Assembly (NCBI GenBank): GCA_016794365.1
Contig: JAEUKB010000075.1
Location: forward strand, 62,001-126,000
Reading direction: 5' to 3'
Length of the DNA: 64,000 nt
Source: Myxococcales bacterium
Lineage (GTDB): Bacteria; Myxococcota_A; Polyangia; Palsa-1104; JAEUJZ01
In this document: positions 9,342 to 18,457 of the stretch, piece by piece
Layout of the letters: the number at the start of each line of letters is the position of its first letter
How positions within the stretch are numbered: the first letter of the stretch is position 1
Program-made: the position numbers and the translations under genes
The notes under the pieces: generated by a model
What the model was told of the DNA's origin: nothing
Databases searched by the model: none
Seen by the model: the letters and a program-made list of their open reading frames with translations, nothing else

Positions 9342-10507
9342 AGACTCCGTTGTTTCATAGGAATTCCAGCCTGCGTCGCTTCATTCGCTGCGGCTGCGCG
9401 CTTCTGTCCGTTGCGCTGATGCAGTGTGATCTGGCGAAGTATTTTGGTGAGTCCTGTTCACTTGATGACGTGCTGTGCAGATCGGGATCGTCAAGGGATG
9501 GATCGGTAATTGACTTACCGACCGTACCGGATCTGACCACGCCTGGTCCCAATACTCCGATCGGTGCGCTACGGAAGTTTGAGTGGCGGGCATCGATTCC
9601 GATGGATGCCAGCAAGATGAAGTTTGTCGGGATGCGTGAAACGCTGCCGGTGTTTTGGGCGAAGGACGGGACGAGTCCATCGCGCTGGATGGTGTATCAG
9701 ACGGATCTGCTTGCGACAGATGCGGCATCCCGGATCTTACCAGTGAGTGTTCCGACGACGGACTTTCCAACTGCGAGCAAGATCAGCGGGCTGGACTTTG
9801 CGAACACCGAGCTGCTGTTGGCGAACAAGACGTTTGTGAAAATGCAACCAGGGAGTCCATCGATCACCTATCTGGACAGCGGGCTGGAGGTCGCAGCGGG
9901 CGCGACGATCAGCTCTCCCTTGCGGATCTTTCGCGACACAGGGGTGGATCGATTTGCGGTGTCTGTTAAGCCCACGGGGACCGCAACCAGTGCGCTCCTG
10001 CTGCGCTGGGATGCTGCGAGTGTGCATACGTTTCAGTCAAGTGACGCTGCACCAACCGCGCTGGTGATGGGGGACTTGGACGCGACGGATCCAGCAAAGA
10101 ACGGGGCGGAAGCCCTGATCTTCGAGGGGATCGAGGTGAAGAAAGTCATCCATCAGGGGGCCGGTAGTACGCCGTATCAAGACGAGCTGCTCAAGCAAGG
10201 GATCGCATCGGCGCTGGGGCGACTGGGGGCGGGCACACAAGTTGCCGCTGGATGTATCAAAGACTTGAACGGGGACGGATGGATGGACTTGGTGCTGGCG
10301 AGGGGAAGCAGTCTGTATGTGACCTCGTATGTGGGCCGGGACGGACTGGGGCAGGGACAGTTCAAGGACTGGGATAGCAAGTCCGTGGTCAACGTGACGG
10401 AGCCGACGATTCGCTCGGTCAGTGCGGTGCAGCTGGCTGGTGACAGTGCGCCAGAGCTGGTGGTGGAAACGGACAAGGCGGTTCACTTCTTTTTGAACAA
10501 GCCGTAA
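9338..10507 (+). CDS. FG-GAP-type lipoprotein, module 1
   Basis: A 389-residue protein. The signal sequence ends ALLSVALMQC, a plausible lipobox. The mature part has FG-GAP/VCBS calcium-binding loops (GDLDATDPAKNG near 245, DLNGDGWMDL near 308), typical of beta-propellers exposed on the cell envelope. A second copy at 13198 is identical over long blocks. It overlaps the preceding gene by four bases and lies 18 bases before the kinase ATG. I infer an extracellular or periplasmic sensory or adhesive partner of the kinase; no family function is certain. Confidence 0.8.
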   Translation: MKTPLFHRNSSLRRFIRCGCALLSVALMQCDLAKYFGESCSLDDVLCRSGSSRDGSVIDLPTVPDLTTPGPNTPIGALRKFEWRASIPMDASKMKFVGMRETLPVFWAKDGTSPSRWMVYQTDLLATDAASRILPVSVPTTDFPTASKISGLDFANTELLLANKTFVKMQPGSPSITYLDSGLEVAAGATISSPLRIFRDTGVDRFAVSVKPTGTATSALLLRWDAASVHTFQSSDAAPTALVMGDLDATDPAKNGAEALIFEGIEVKKVIHQGAGSTPYQDELLKQGIASALGRLGAGTQVAAGCIKDLNGDGWMDLVLARGSSLYVTSYVGRDGLGQGQFKDWDSKSVVNVTEPTIRSVSAVQLAGDSAPELVVETDKAVHFFLNKP

Positions 10508-10525
10508 GGAAGCGTGGGGGCCGCG

Positions 10526-12169
10526 ATGGAGCCGGATCAGGTTGCCGAAGGAACGGTGCTGGGGGGCAGCTATCGGATCGAGCGTGTGCTCGGTCGCGGC
10601 GGCATGGCCACTGTGTTTGAAGCGTCACTGGTTCGCTTGCCCCGACGTGTCGCGATCAAAGTGATCAAGGCCGATGGTGAGCACGGACAAGAGTTCCTGG
10701 CACGATTCCGTCGGGAAGCAGAGACGCTGGCCAAGCTGGATCATCCCAACATCGTCAATGTCATCGACTGGAATGTGACCGATTCAGGAAGTCCCTATCT
10801 GGTGATGGAGCTTCTGCAAGGAGAGGATCTGGCCCAGCTCTTGCGCCGTCAAGGAGCGCTGCCTTTGCCACTTGCGATCCATCTGTTTGCGCAGGTTGCC
10901 GCCGCGCTGGAAGTCGCGCACAGCCTCGGGATCGTGCATCGGGACATCAAGCCAAGCAACGTGTTTCTGTGCAAGTCCGGTCCGGTCGATCACTTCGTGA
11001 AGGTGCTCGACTTTGGCATTGCCAAGCATGTGCTAAGTACCGCGTCGTTGCTGACGCACGATCGGGCACTGCTCGGGACTCCGGCGTATATGTCACCAGA
11101 GCAAGCGCGCGGTGAAAATCACATCGTGGATGAGCGTACCGATCAGTTTGCCCTGGCGCTGATCTTGTATGAAATGCTGACCGGAAAGCCTGCGTTTTAT
11201 CGTCACGGGGAGCCAGCTTTTGCGACCTTGTTTCGGGTGATCTCAGAGCAGCCTGCGCCGCTTACGGATACGAAGCTGGATCAGGTGATCTTGCGCGCGC
11301 TGCGGAAGCGACCGGAAGACAGATATCCTTCGCTGGCTGACTTTGTGGCTGCTATGGTGGGCTGCTGCAAACAGTCGCTAGCGCTTCCGATTCTGCCGCA
11401 GAAGACCGCTCGCAGCGCGATGTTTCATGCCGTATTGACGGATCCTTCAATAAGCACAGAGCCACTGCTTCCTTCGCACAATACCCGACGGTCAGGTGAG
11501 CTGCTGCCGAAAGGAAGTGTGAACAAGAGCGGCCTGGGTCTGCGTGTCCTGTCCGCGCTGGGGACCGCTTCCATGCTGCTGATGAACGGTTCGTTTCAGG
11601 TGCTTGATGGACACAAGCCGCACGCGCATCCGGCTGCTCCCAGTGTGGGTCAAGATTCGCTTGCTGCGGCGACTTCGATTCCTGCTGTATCTGGTCCGAC
11701 TGTATCTGGTCCGACTCTGCTGGCTCCGGGGACTCCTTTGTCGGCACAGGTGACAAGTGGGCCTGCTGCTGTGAGTGGCTCTGTTCCGATTCCTGATCGA
11801 CACGACAAGACGCTTCCACCAGGGCCAGCCCAGAAGGAACACGCAGGGAAGGTGATGCCTGTACCAGAGACAAAAAAGACAGGCAGCAAGTCTGTCAGTG
11901 TCCGACGCGAGCCCGTGCGCTTTGAGCTGACCATCGGCTTTCCCAAGAGCAGCCCGGGGGCGCAGTATGTCCAGGGCTGTTTACAGCGCGAACATCGGGT
12001 TGCCTGGGCTGCACTTCGCAACACGACCCTGCGCTTTGAAGGCACGCAGAGTCTGCGGCTGAAGTCGGATCTGCCAGCGCAAGCCAAGGCTGCACTGGAA
12101 AAGTGTGTGGCCGGGATACAGCAGGAAGTGGTGATGGTTCCTTCTGTGATCGAGGTCATGATTCGGTAG
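10526..12169 (+). CDS. Ser/Thr protein kinase with a two-cysteine C-terminal domain, module 1
   Basis: I prefer ATG 10526 over GTG 10514, because the paralogue at 14383 has its ATG at the same distance from a GGGGG run. The protein is 547 residues. Kinase domain about 15-285: GRGGMATVFEA, AIKVI, HRDIKPSN, DFGIAK, GTPAYMSPE. A weak membrane helix lies near 335-355 (LGLRVLSALGTASMLLM). The far part is Pro/Ser-rich and ends in a domain with cysteines in YVQGCLQ and LEKCVAG. The kinase at 14383 has the same cysteine arrangement. It ends the operon that starts at 6855. Confidence 0.9.
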   Translation: MEPDQVAEGTVLGGSYRIERVLGRGGMATVFEASLVRLPRRVAIKVIKADGEHGQEFLARFRREAETLAKLDHPNIVNVIDWNVTDSGSPYLVMELLQGEDLAQLLRRQGALPLPLAIHLFAQVAAALEVAHSLGIVHRDIKPSNVFLCKSGPVDHFVKVLDFGIAKHVLSTASLLTHDRALLGTPAYMSPEQARGENHIVDERTDQFALALILYEMLTGKPAFYRHGEPAFATLFRVISEQPAPLTDTKLDQVILRALRKRPEDRYPSLADFVAAMVGCCKQSLALPILPQKTARSAMFHAVLTDPSISTEPLLPSHNTRRSGELLPKGSVNKSGLGLRVLSALGTASMLLMNGSFQVLDGHKPHAHPAAPSVGQDSLAAATSIPAVSGPTVSGPTLLAPGTPLSAQVTSGPAAVSGSVPIPDRHDKTLPPGPAQKEHAGKVMPVPETKKTGSKSVSVRREPVRFELTIGFPKSSPGAQYVQGCLQREHRVAWAALRNTTLRFEGTQSLRLKSDLPAQAKAALEKCVAGIQQEVVMVPSVIEVMIR

Positions 12170-12281
12170 CTGCTGCTTGCTTGGGAGTGTGCTTCGCAAG
12201 TGGACTTCTGTTTGGTAGGAATGGGGCCTGTGTAGCGTTCATCTTTCGTCGCTGATGGACCGAACCTACGCAGTAGGTGGC

Positions 12282-12296
12282 TGGCACAAGTTTCGC
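12282..12296 (+). promoter_or_regulatory. Sigma-54 promoter candidate for module 2
   Basis: TGGCACAAGTTTCGC has a perfect -24 element and one mismatch (TCGC for TTGC) at -12. Transcription would start near 12307, about 70 bases before the ATG at 12380. It lies in the 210-base gap between modules 1 and 2. Confidence 0.6.
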
Positions 12297-12379
12297 AAGA
12301 TGATGCAAGGACTCCTGTGATTATGGGGTCGGTACATCTGGCTGTTGCGCAGTGGTGCTGCGCGCAAGAAAGGGATGCT

Positions 12380-13201
12380 ATGAGCGGTCTGGATCTGTCC
12401 TGCGGAAGCTCTCTGTGGGCCTATGGCAAGACAGTTGCGCTGTGCGGCGCACTGTGGGGATTCCTTCCCTCTGCTTCTGCAACAGAGTCGCGTAAGGTGC
12501 TGGTGCTGAGCGTATCGGAAGGTGGCCGTCAGCTTGAATCGCTGCGCAGTGAAATCGGACAGCTTGTGCAGCGAGCAGGCGGACAGCTGATCGAATCGAG
12601 CGAGCTGTCATCCAGTGATCGCAGCTGCGAGGAGCCATCTTGTCTGCGTCGCATTGTCGATGAACAGAAAGTGGATCTGATCTTGGCCGCTCGCATTGCT
12701 CGTCATCAGCGACATGAGCGCTTGGTGGACATGTGGATCTACGATGCGGGAACCAGTCGAGATCACGCAGCCAGTGATCTCTGTGATGCGCGCAGTCTGA
12801 AGGAGTGTGTCGGTTCCATTGCGGGACGGCTGGCCAGTCCGCTGCTCGACGGTTCCGCAAAGCCTGCTGCATCACCAAGTCCGACTCCCTCCGCTTCAGC
12901 GCTCAAGCCTCTTCCGAACGCATCAGAGCCGCCCAAGCGGGTGTATGTTTCGCGCTCTCTGCCGGGCTGGCGCATTGGTCTGGGCACCATGTTGGGAGTC
13001 ATCGGAGTTGGCGCACTGGGGACGGCCATCTGGGCGCATAGCCAGAATGGGGAGATAACAGACAACTCAAAAGGAGTGCCCAGCAGATGGAATACGGTTC
13101 CGCTGTTTGCATCTGGGTATGCCGTGGCTGGTGCGTCTGTCCTGGGGCTGAGCTTGTCGTTTTTTCTGCCGGTCTCTGCACATGAGGAGAGAGCACGATG
13201 A
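12380..13201 (+). CDS. Exported two-helix membrane protein, module 2
   Basis: ATG 12380 is chosen because AAGGG stands seven bases upstream; the open frame begins at 12317. The protein is 273 residues. The signal region is VALCGALWGFLPSASA. A central domain contains CEEPSCLRRIVDEQKVDLILAARIARHQR. A Pro/Ser linker precedes two membrane helices with the loop motif TVPLFASGYAVAGA, the same plan as the gene at 8619. The reading frame overlaps the next gene by four bases within an ATGA context that is identical in module 1. Confidence 0.8.
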   Translation: MSGLDLSCGSSLWAYGKTVALCGALWGFLPSASATESRKVLVLSVSEGGRQLESLRSEIGQLVQRAGGQLIESSELSSSDRSCEEPSCLRRIVDEQKVDLILAARIARHQRHERLVDMWIYDAGTSRDHAASDLCDARSLKECVGSIAGRLASPLLDGSAKPAASPSPTPSASALKPLPNASEPPKRVYVSRSLPGWRIGLGTMLGVIGVGALGTAIWAHSQNGEITDNSKGVPSRWNTVPLFASGYAVAGASVLGLSLSFFLPVSAHEERAR

Positions 13202-14364
13202 AGACTTCTGCTACGCAATCATCCCGACGAGTGTTTCACGGCGGACTGGCACTGCTGACGCTGGGACTCACGCAGTGCGATCAAGTCAAAGACTATTTTT
13301 TGGAGCCGTGTTCAGACGGTGGCGTTACGTGTGGTACAGACTCGCCAAGGGACGGATCTGGAATTGATCTGCCGACCACGCCGGATCTGACCACGCCTGG
13401 TCCCAATACGCCGATCGGTCCGGCTCGGAAGTTTGAGTGGCGGGCATCGATTCCGCTGGATGCCAGCAAGATGAAGTTTGTTGGGATGCGGGAAACGATG
13501 CCGGTGTTTTGGGCGAAGGAAGGGACGAGTCCATCGCGCTGGGTGGTGTATCAGACCGCGCTGCTGGAGACAGAACCGGGGGCGAGGATTCAGTCAGGGA
13601 CTGTTCCGACGACGGACTTTCCAACTGCGAGCAAGATCAGCGGGCTGGAAATTGCGAACACCGAGCTGCTGTTGGCGAACAAGACGTTTGTGAAAATGCA
13701 ACCAGGGAGTCCATCGATCACCTATCTGGACACTGGGAAAGAGGTCTTCATGGGCGCGGTGATAGGTACTCCCTTGCGGATCTTTCGCGACACAGGGGTG
13801 GATCGATTTGCGGTGTCCCTAAAGCCCACGGTGAGCGGAGCCAGTGCGTTCCTGCTGCGCTGGGATGCTACGACTGTGATGACGATTCAGTCTAATGATG
13901 GGCCGCCAACGGCGCTGGTGATGGGGGACTTGGACGCGACGGATCCAGCAAAGAACGGAGCGGAAGCCTTGATCTTCGAGGGGATCGAGGTGAAGCGAGT
14001 GCTTCATCAGGGGGTTGGGGGAGCTAGTCAAGATACGGACTATAAGCTCATGCATGGAGTCTCTTCCGCGCTGGGGCGATTGGGGGCGGGCAGTGCAGTT
14101 GCTGCTGGATGTATCAAAGACTTGAACGGGGACGGATGGATGGACTTGGTGCTGGCGAGGGGAAGCAGTCTGTATGTGACCTCGTATGTGGGCCGGGACG
14201 GACAGGGGCAGGGACAGTTCAAAGACTGGGATAGCAAGTCCGTGGCCAGCGTGACGGATCTGACGATTCGCTCGGTCAGTGCGGTACAGCTGGCCGATGA
14301 CAGCTTTCCAGAGCTGGTGGTGGAAACGGACAAGGCGGTTCACTTCTTTTTGAACAAGCCGTAG
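13198..14364 (+). CDS. FG-GAP-type lipoprotein, module 2
   Basis: A 388-residue protein with signal and lipobox-like LLTLGLTQC. From residue 60 onward it matches the module 1 protein in long identical runs (for example PDLTTPGPNTPIG, TDFPTASKISGL, GDLDATDPAKNGAEALIFEG, DLNGDGWMDLVLARGSS), while the first 55 residues differ. The FG-GAP loops are conserved. It is coupled to the gene before it and lies 18 bases before the kinase. The high similarity, compared with the diverged flanking genes, points to gene conversion or strong constraint. Confidence 0.8.
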   Translation: MKTSATQSSRRVFHGGLALLTLGLTQCDQVKDYFLEPCSDGGVTCGTDSPRDGSGIDLPTTPDLTTPGPNTPIGPARKFEWRASIPLDASKMKFVGMRETMPVFWAKEGTSPSRWVVYQTALLETEPGARIQSGTVPTTDFPTASKISGLEIANTELLLANKTFVKMQPGSPSITYLDTGKEVFMGAVIGTPLRIFRDTGVDRFAVSLKPTVSGASAFLLRWDATTVMTIQSNDGPPTALVMGDLDATDPAKNGAEALIFEGIEVKRVLHQGVGGASQDTDYKLMHGVSSALGRLGAGSAVAAGCIKDLNGDGWMDLVLARGSSLYVTSYVGRDGQGQGQFKDWDSKSVASVTDLTIRSVSAVQLADDSFPELVVETDKAVHFFLNKP

Positions 14365-14382
14365 CGCGATGCGCTGGGGGAT

Positions 14383-16152
14383 ATGATGCAGGCGGAAGGT
14401 GTATTTCAGACAGGTCACATTCTGAATGATACGTATCGTGTGGTGCGACTGCTCGGGCGGGGCGGAATGGGCTGTCTGTATGAAGTGGATCACCTGCGCT
14501 TGCCTCGGAAGTTTGCGCTGAAGGTGATGAGCGGACCGGCCACGCAGTCCCCCGAATACATGCTGCGCTTCCGACGTGAAGCAGAGATCTTGGCCTCGCT
14601 CGACCATCCCAATGTGGTGCAGGTGATGGACTGGAACGTCACCGCAGAGAACAAGCCGTACTTGGTGATGGAGCTGCTCGCTGGCGAAGATCTGTCGCAG
14701 CTCTTGCAGCGCTGTGGTGCGCTTCCGCCGCGTGTGGCGCTGTCGATCTTTGCGCAAGCAGTGGCTGCATTGGAAGTCGCGCACAGTCACGGCATCACCC
14801 ACCGCGACTTGAAACCAGCGAACATCTTTCTGTGTAAGAACGGAGTGGTTCCGCACTTTACCAAGGTGCTCGACTTTGGGATTGCGAAGCGCATCCATCA
14901 GACCGGAGGCCTGGTCAGTAGTCACTTGGTGCTGATGGGTACACCTGCTTATATGTCTCCAGAACAAGCGCGCGGAGATGTGGCGGGTGTGGACGCTCGC
15001 TCTGATCAGTTTTCGCTCGCGCTTGTGCTGTATGAGATGCTGCTCGGAAAGCCTGCATATTACCGACGCCATGAGCCAGCGATGCTGACGCTCTGTCGGG
15101 TGATGCAGGAAGATCCTGCGGCGATTCCTGATCCCGCGATGAATCGTGCGCTGATGCGTGCGCTGCGCAAGGCTCCTGATGATCGGTATCCGTCTCTGTC
15201 CGATATGCTCAGCGCGGTGCTGGCGGCGGCGGAAGTTCCACCAGAGCAGATCGAAGTTCCAGAACGTACAGACAGGGTCTCTGTTCGTCCGGTCCAGGCG
15301 CAAAAGCCTACGCTAAAGGAAAGCTCGGTGGTGCGGTCGGTATCGAAGATCGCAGCCGCACATCCGGCTGTTGTGGATGAAGCGCCCGCCAAGAAAGCCG
15401 ACAGGAGCAGAGTCTCTCGCTTTATCGGTCTGCCTGTCGTTTCGCTGCCCTCAGCTTCTGCCAGAAGCAGCGATCCGCCTGCATCCAGTGAATCCCCCAG
15501 TGAGACTCCGTCCGCATCGGGAGTCGTCATCACTCCTTCCGCTTCAGGAAATGATGCCAGTGCAGACTATGTTTCAGCGATGCAGTCCGCCAGCACGCAG
15601 CCGAAGCTGTCGGCGCTGGTTCATTCATTCCGTTCTGGCTGGGGGCTGCGTGTGGTGATGGTGTCTGCGCTGGCTGTGCTACCGCTGCTGGTTCTCGTTA
15701 GTCCGCAGAAGGAAGATCAAACGGCGACGCAGCCCAACACGCTGGATGCGGGGTCATCCGAACCGCTCTCTGATCTGGGACAGCGTGAGCCAGACTTGTG
15801 CGCGAAGGTGGTGTCTGCACCAGAGCAAGCAGCGACGAAGACCGATGTACCTGTGCGCGCGTCCCGAGCTGCTTCGCGACTGCTGGTCCGCTTCAAAGGA
15901 GCCCAGCGCGACAGTCCTCTTGGAACGTATCTGTTGGACTGCGTGCGAATCGGAAAGGTGGATCTGCATCGTCTGCTCCGTTCTTCGATCGATTTGCAGG
16001 TGGATAACAGTCGCGGACTACACGATGTGACACCGCATGCTTCCAAAGATCAGGTGGATCGGATCGAGCACTGTCTGAAGGGTCTTCCTGACTCGATCGC
16101 GTCCAAGCTGAAGCCGTTTCAGGAAATCAAGATCTACGCAATAGAGGAGTAG
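14383..16152 (+). CDS. Ser/Thr protein kinase with a two-cysteine C-terminal domain, module 2
   Basis: A 589-residue protein. GGGGGA precedes the ATG; a second ATG follows directly. Kinase domain about 13-285: GRGGMGCLYEV, ALKVM, HRDLKPAN, DFGIAK, GTPAYMSPE. A Ser/Pro-rich linker leads to a membrane helix near 425-447 (VVMVSALAVLPLLVLV). The far part ends in a domain with cysteines in YLLDCVR and IEHCLKG, spaced as in the module 1 kinase. The next gene begins 11 bases after its stop. Confidence 0.9.
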   Translation: MMQAEGVFQTGHILNDTYRVVRLLGRGGMGCLYEVDHLRLPRKFALKVMSGPATQSPEYMLRFRREAEILASLDHPNVVQVMDWNVTAENKPYLVMELLAGEDLSQLLQRCGALPPRVALSIFAQAVAALEVAHSHGITHRDLKPANIFLCKNGVVPHFTKVLDFGIAKRIHQTGGLVSSHLVLMGTPAYMSPEQARGDVAGVDARSDQFSLALVLYEMLLGKPAYYRRHEPAMLTLCRVMQEDPAAIPDPAMNRALMRALRKAPDDRYPSLSDMLSAVLAAAEVPPEQIEVPERTDRVSVRPVQAQKPTLKESSVVRSVSKIAAAHPAVVDEAPAKKADRSRVSRFIGLPVVSLPSASARSSDPPASSESPSETPSASGVVITPSASGNDASADYVSAMQSASTQPKLSALVHSFRSGWGLRVVMVSALAVLPLLVLVSPQKEDQTATQPNTLDAGSSEPLSDLGQREPDLCAKVVSAPEQAATKTDVPVRASRAASRLLVRFKGAQRDSPLGTYLLDCVRIGKVDLHRLLRSSIDLQVDNSRGLHDVTPHASKDQVDRIEHCLKGLPDSIASKLKPFQEIKIYAIEE

Positions 16153-16163
16153 GAGTCTGTGCC

Positions 16164-16895
16164 ATGAGTCTGTGCCTTGCTTCGCTTCGTCAACAGGTCC
16201 TGGTTCGCTACGCTTTCTGTCTGTCTCTGCTGTCTATTGTGGGATGTGCAGAGATCCAGACTACGGGTTCTCTTTCCAGTCGGATCGCGAAGGAAAAAGA
16301 AGACGAGATCGCCATGCTGATTGAGCGCGTGCGCGTGCTGGAAGAGATCATTCCGCTGCTTGCGTGCGGACCTGAAATTCGCGCACTGATCCAAGATGTT
16401 CGCTCGCTCTGTGAAACGATGACAGATGGCAATACAGAGCCAATTTGTGATGAGAAAAAGCTCAAGATTGCGATCATCAAAGCGGAGCGAGATCTGGATG
16501 TGCGGGTCGGGAAAAAGCTCCTGTCTGTGCTGCGTCATGAAGTGCTGTATCTGACCCCAGAAGGCGAGATCTCTTCGCGCAGAAAGGAACGGCTGACAGC
16601 GCTTGCACAAGAGCGGAGACTGCCAGGGACCAAGTTCCTGATCATTGCTGGTGGGGACGATGGTCTTCAGCGGGCCCGTCACGCGCGCGCACTCCTTATC
16701 AAAGAAGGGATTCCAGAAAAGGAACTGGTCCGCGCAGATGATGGATCGACCAAGGTGGTGGAGCGCTATGAAACGGCTTGGAAGCTGTCGCTGAATGTGA
16801 ACGTCAATGAGCTGCGTCCGTTCGATCGTCCTTCCGCGCTGGAACCCAGAGACATGAATCGTGCGGTGTTCATCTTCCGTACCGATTATCTGTAG
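16164..16895 (+). CDS. Coiled-coil lipoprotein with a divergent OmpA-like end
   Basis: A 243-residue protein. Signal sequence with lipobox LLSIVGC near residue 29. A helical coiled-coil-like stretch follows (IAKEKEDEIAMLIERVRVLEE). The last 110 residues (LTPEGEISSRRKERLTALAQ, FLIIAGGDDGLQRARHARAL, AVFIFRTDYL) have the order of an OmpA peptidoglycan-binding domain, but the match is weak. It probably sits in the outer membrane or periplasm. The position between a kinase and a thioredoxin-like gene suggests the same operon. Confidence 0.65.
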   Translation: MSLCLASLRQQVLVRYAFCLSLLSIVGCAEIQTTGSLSSRIAKEKEDEIAMLIERVRVLEEIIPLLACGPEIRALIQDVRSLCETMTDGNTEPICDEKKLKIAIIKAERDLDVRVGKKLLSVLRHEVLYLTPEGEISSRRKERLTALAQERRLPGTKFLIIAGGDDGLQRARHARALLIKEGIPEKELVRADDGSTKVVERYETAWKLSLNVNVNELRPFDRPSALEPRDMNRAVFIFRTDYL

Positions 16896-16904
16896 AGGCA
16901 TGCC

Positions 16905-17582
16905 ATGAACAAGACCGCTCTGTTCTATACGCTGGTGCTTCAAATCTGGACCTTGTCAAGCGTAACGCACGCGCAGTCTGCGACGGACACGAAGCGAAAA
17001 GTGGAGTGGGGAGTGCTTCATAAACAAGCCTCTCTGCAAGACGTTCGGGTGTATTCCCGTGCCAAGCAGAAGTGGCTTCCGGTTCCGTCCTCTCGCGCCA
17101 AAGTTCGTGTGCTGAACTTGTGGTCCAAGACCTGTGCTCCCTGTTTGGCTGAGCTGCCGACGTTTGCGAAGCTGGTCGAGCGGATTCGTGAGAAGCACGG
17201 TGAGTCTGTTCAGTTCCTCTTCATTGCTGATCCCAGCGAGCACACTTCCGCGCAAGAAGTAGAAGAGTTCTGGGTGCGCCCATGGGCGGACGCACTGGCT
17301 CAGAAGGAATGCCCAGGCCAGCGGATGTCTCACAACGGAGTGCAGTCTTGCTTGCTGCAAGCGGTTCCTTCGGTGGATCCCGCACGCAGTGAATCTCGTC
17401 GCTTGACCGCGCTGGTTCATCCAACGGACGAGTCGCGACCTGTGACGCTGCTTCTCGATGACAAAGGTGTGGTTCGGCAAGCATTTGTGGGCTCGTTTGG
17501 GACCAACACCAGCGATCTCAGCGATGCGATCGAGCGTCTTTTGGCTGCGGTGTCGGGACGCGCCAGCGACTCCCTTCATTAG
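16905..17582 (+). CDS. Exported thioredoxin-like (TlpA/redoxin family) protein
   Basis: A 225-residue protein. A signal peptide is seen at 1-25 (ending VTHAQ). The thioredoxin-fold core is VRVLNLWSKTCAPCLAELPTF, with the active site CAPC near 78-81, and later LLLDDKGVVRQAFVG, typical of TlpA-like periplasmic oxidoreductases. Two further cysteines (KECPGQ, QSCLLQ) lie in an insertion. It starts nine bases after the lipoprotein gene. The neighbouring kinases carry a paired-cysteine outer domain, so a redox link is conceivable; this is inference. Confidence 0.8.
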   Translation: MNKTALFYTLVLQIWTLSSVTHAQSATDTKRKVEWGVLHKQASLQDVRVYSRAKQKWLPVPSSRAKVRVLNLWSKTCAPCLAELPTFAKLVERIREKHGESVQFLFIADPSEHTSAQEVEEFWVRPWADALAQKECPGQRMSHNGVQSCLLQAVPSVDPARSESRRLTALVHPTDESRPVTLLLDDKGVVRQAFVGSFGTNTSDLSDAIERLLAAVSGRASDSLH

Positions 17583-17694
17583 TGCGTACCCAGCCGGGCG
17601 GTCCGCGCAGCTGATCTGGCCTGTACCCCGCAGTGGAAAATCATCGGGATTTCGCGTGCAAGTTAGAGCGTGGTAGACCTCTCGCCAAGGAGAC

Positions 17695-17709
17695 TGGTAT
17701 CCTACTTGC
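17695..17709 (+). promoter_or_regulatory. Sigma-54 promoter candidate for module 3
   Basis: TGGTATCCTACTTGC has the correct spacing, a perfect TTGC and TGG at -24. Transcription from about 17720 would leave a leader of some 50 bases before 17774. Confidence 0.5.
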
Positions 17710-17773
17710 AAACTGCGTTGTCGCGCACGTCGCGTACGCCACCCAAGATTTCCATTGCGCCCAGGGTGGTCGA

Positions 17774-18457
17774 ATGTGCTACGAAGCGAGCAGCATGCCG
17801 ATGCAACCAGACAGGTTTTCAGAGTCGCAGCGAATAGCATCTCAACCGTTGAGTCAGGCGTGGCGAGCTTTTATTGTGTGCAGTCTTTTGGCGTCCATGT
17901 TTCCAGTGTATTTGTTCATTTACGAAAGAAGACATTCTCGGCAGTCTGTTCTGACATGCAATGCTGACGACCAAGTCGGTCAACTGCTGCAACTTGAAAG
18001 GCAAAAGCTGAAAATACTCGCCTCACATTATGAGCGCCAGCAGCCGATTGCTCCGTGTCGAGTTCCCAGCAACTCTGCATCGCCTCCGACGAAAACCAAT
18101 GAAACAGTACCCGTTGTGGACTCGACCATGGATGCCCGGATTTCGAGACTGGAAAAGCAGCTCGAAGAGAAATTGACACTGATATCTGAAATCAAGGGGC
18201 GGACTGATGTGCAAGATCGTAAGATTGCAGAACTGGGCACGCAGGCTGCTGGAATAAAAGCAATGACAGAGCAGATGAATCGCAAGATTCCAGATCTAGA
18301 GCTTCGCTGCAAAGCAACGGAGGACCAGCTCAGTAAGAAAGTATCTGAGGCATTGATTCAGATTGAGAAGCAGGAGCGGCAAATCAAATTTCAGAATCAG
18401 CGCTTAGATGGACTAAATAATACGGTTCAGGCAAGAATTAAGGCGGACTCGCGATGA
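17774..18457 (+). CDS. Single-pass membrane protein with a coiled-coil tail, module 3
   Basis: ATG 17774 follows AGGGTGG; the frame is open further up, but that part overlaps the promoter candidate and does not look coding. The protein is 227 residues. A membrane helix lies at about 29-50 (AFIVCSLLASMFPVYLFIY). A long helical tail at about 120-227 is rich in Lys, Glu and Gln, with heptad-like spacing (ISRLEKQLEEKLTLISEIK). No enzyme motif is visible. It overlaps the next gene by four bases. It could be a scaffold for the membrane proteins of the module. Confidence 0.65.
   Translation: MCYEASSMPMQPDRFSESQRIASQPLSQAWRAFIVCSLLASMFPVYLFIYERRHSRQSVLTCNADDQVGQLLQLERQKLKILASHYERQQPIAPCRVPSNSASPPTKTNETVPVVDSTMDARISRLEKQLEEKLTLISEIKGRTDVQDRKIAELGTQAAGIKAMTEQMNRKIPDLELRCKATEDQLSKKVSEALIQIEKQERQIKFQNQRLDGLNNTVQARIKADSR

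Noticed and set aside
13819..15303. 494-codon minus-strand frame across modules 2 genes
   Set aside because: It covers parts of two well-supported plus-strand genes and its product is rich in His, Arg and Gln, as expected of a shadow frame.
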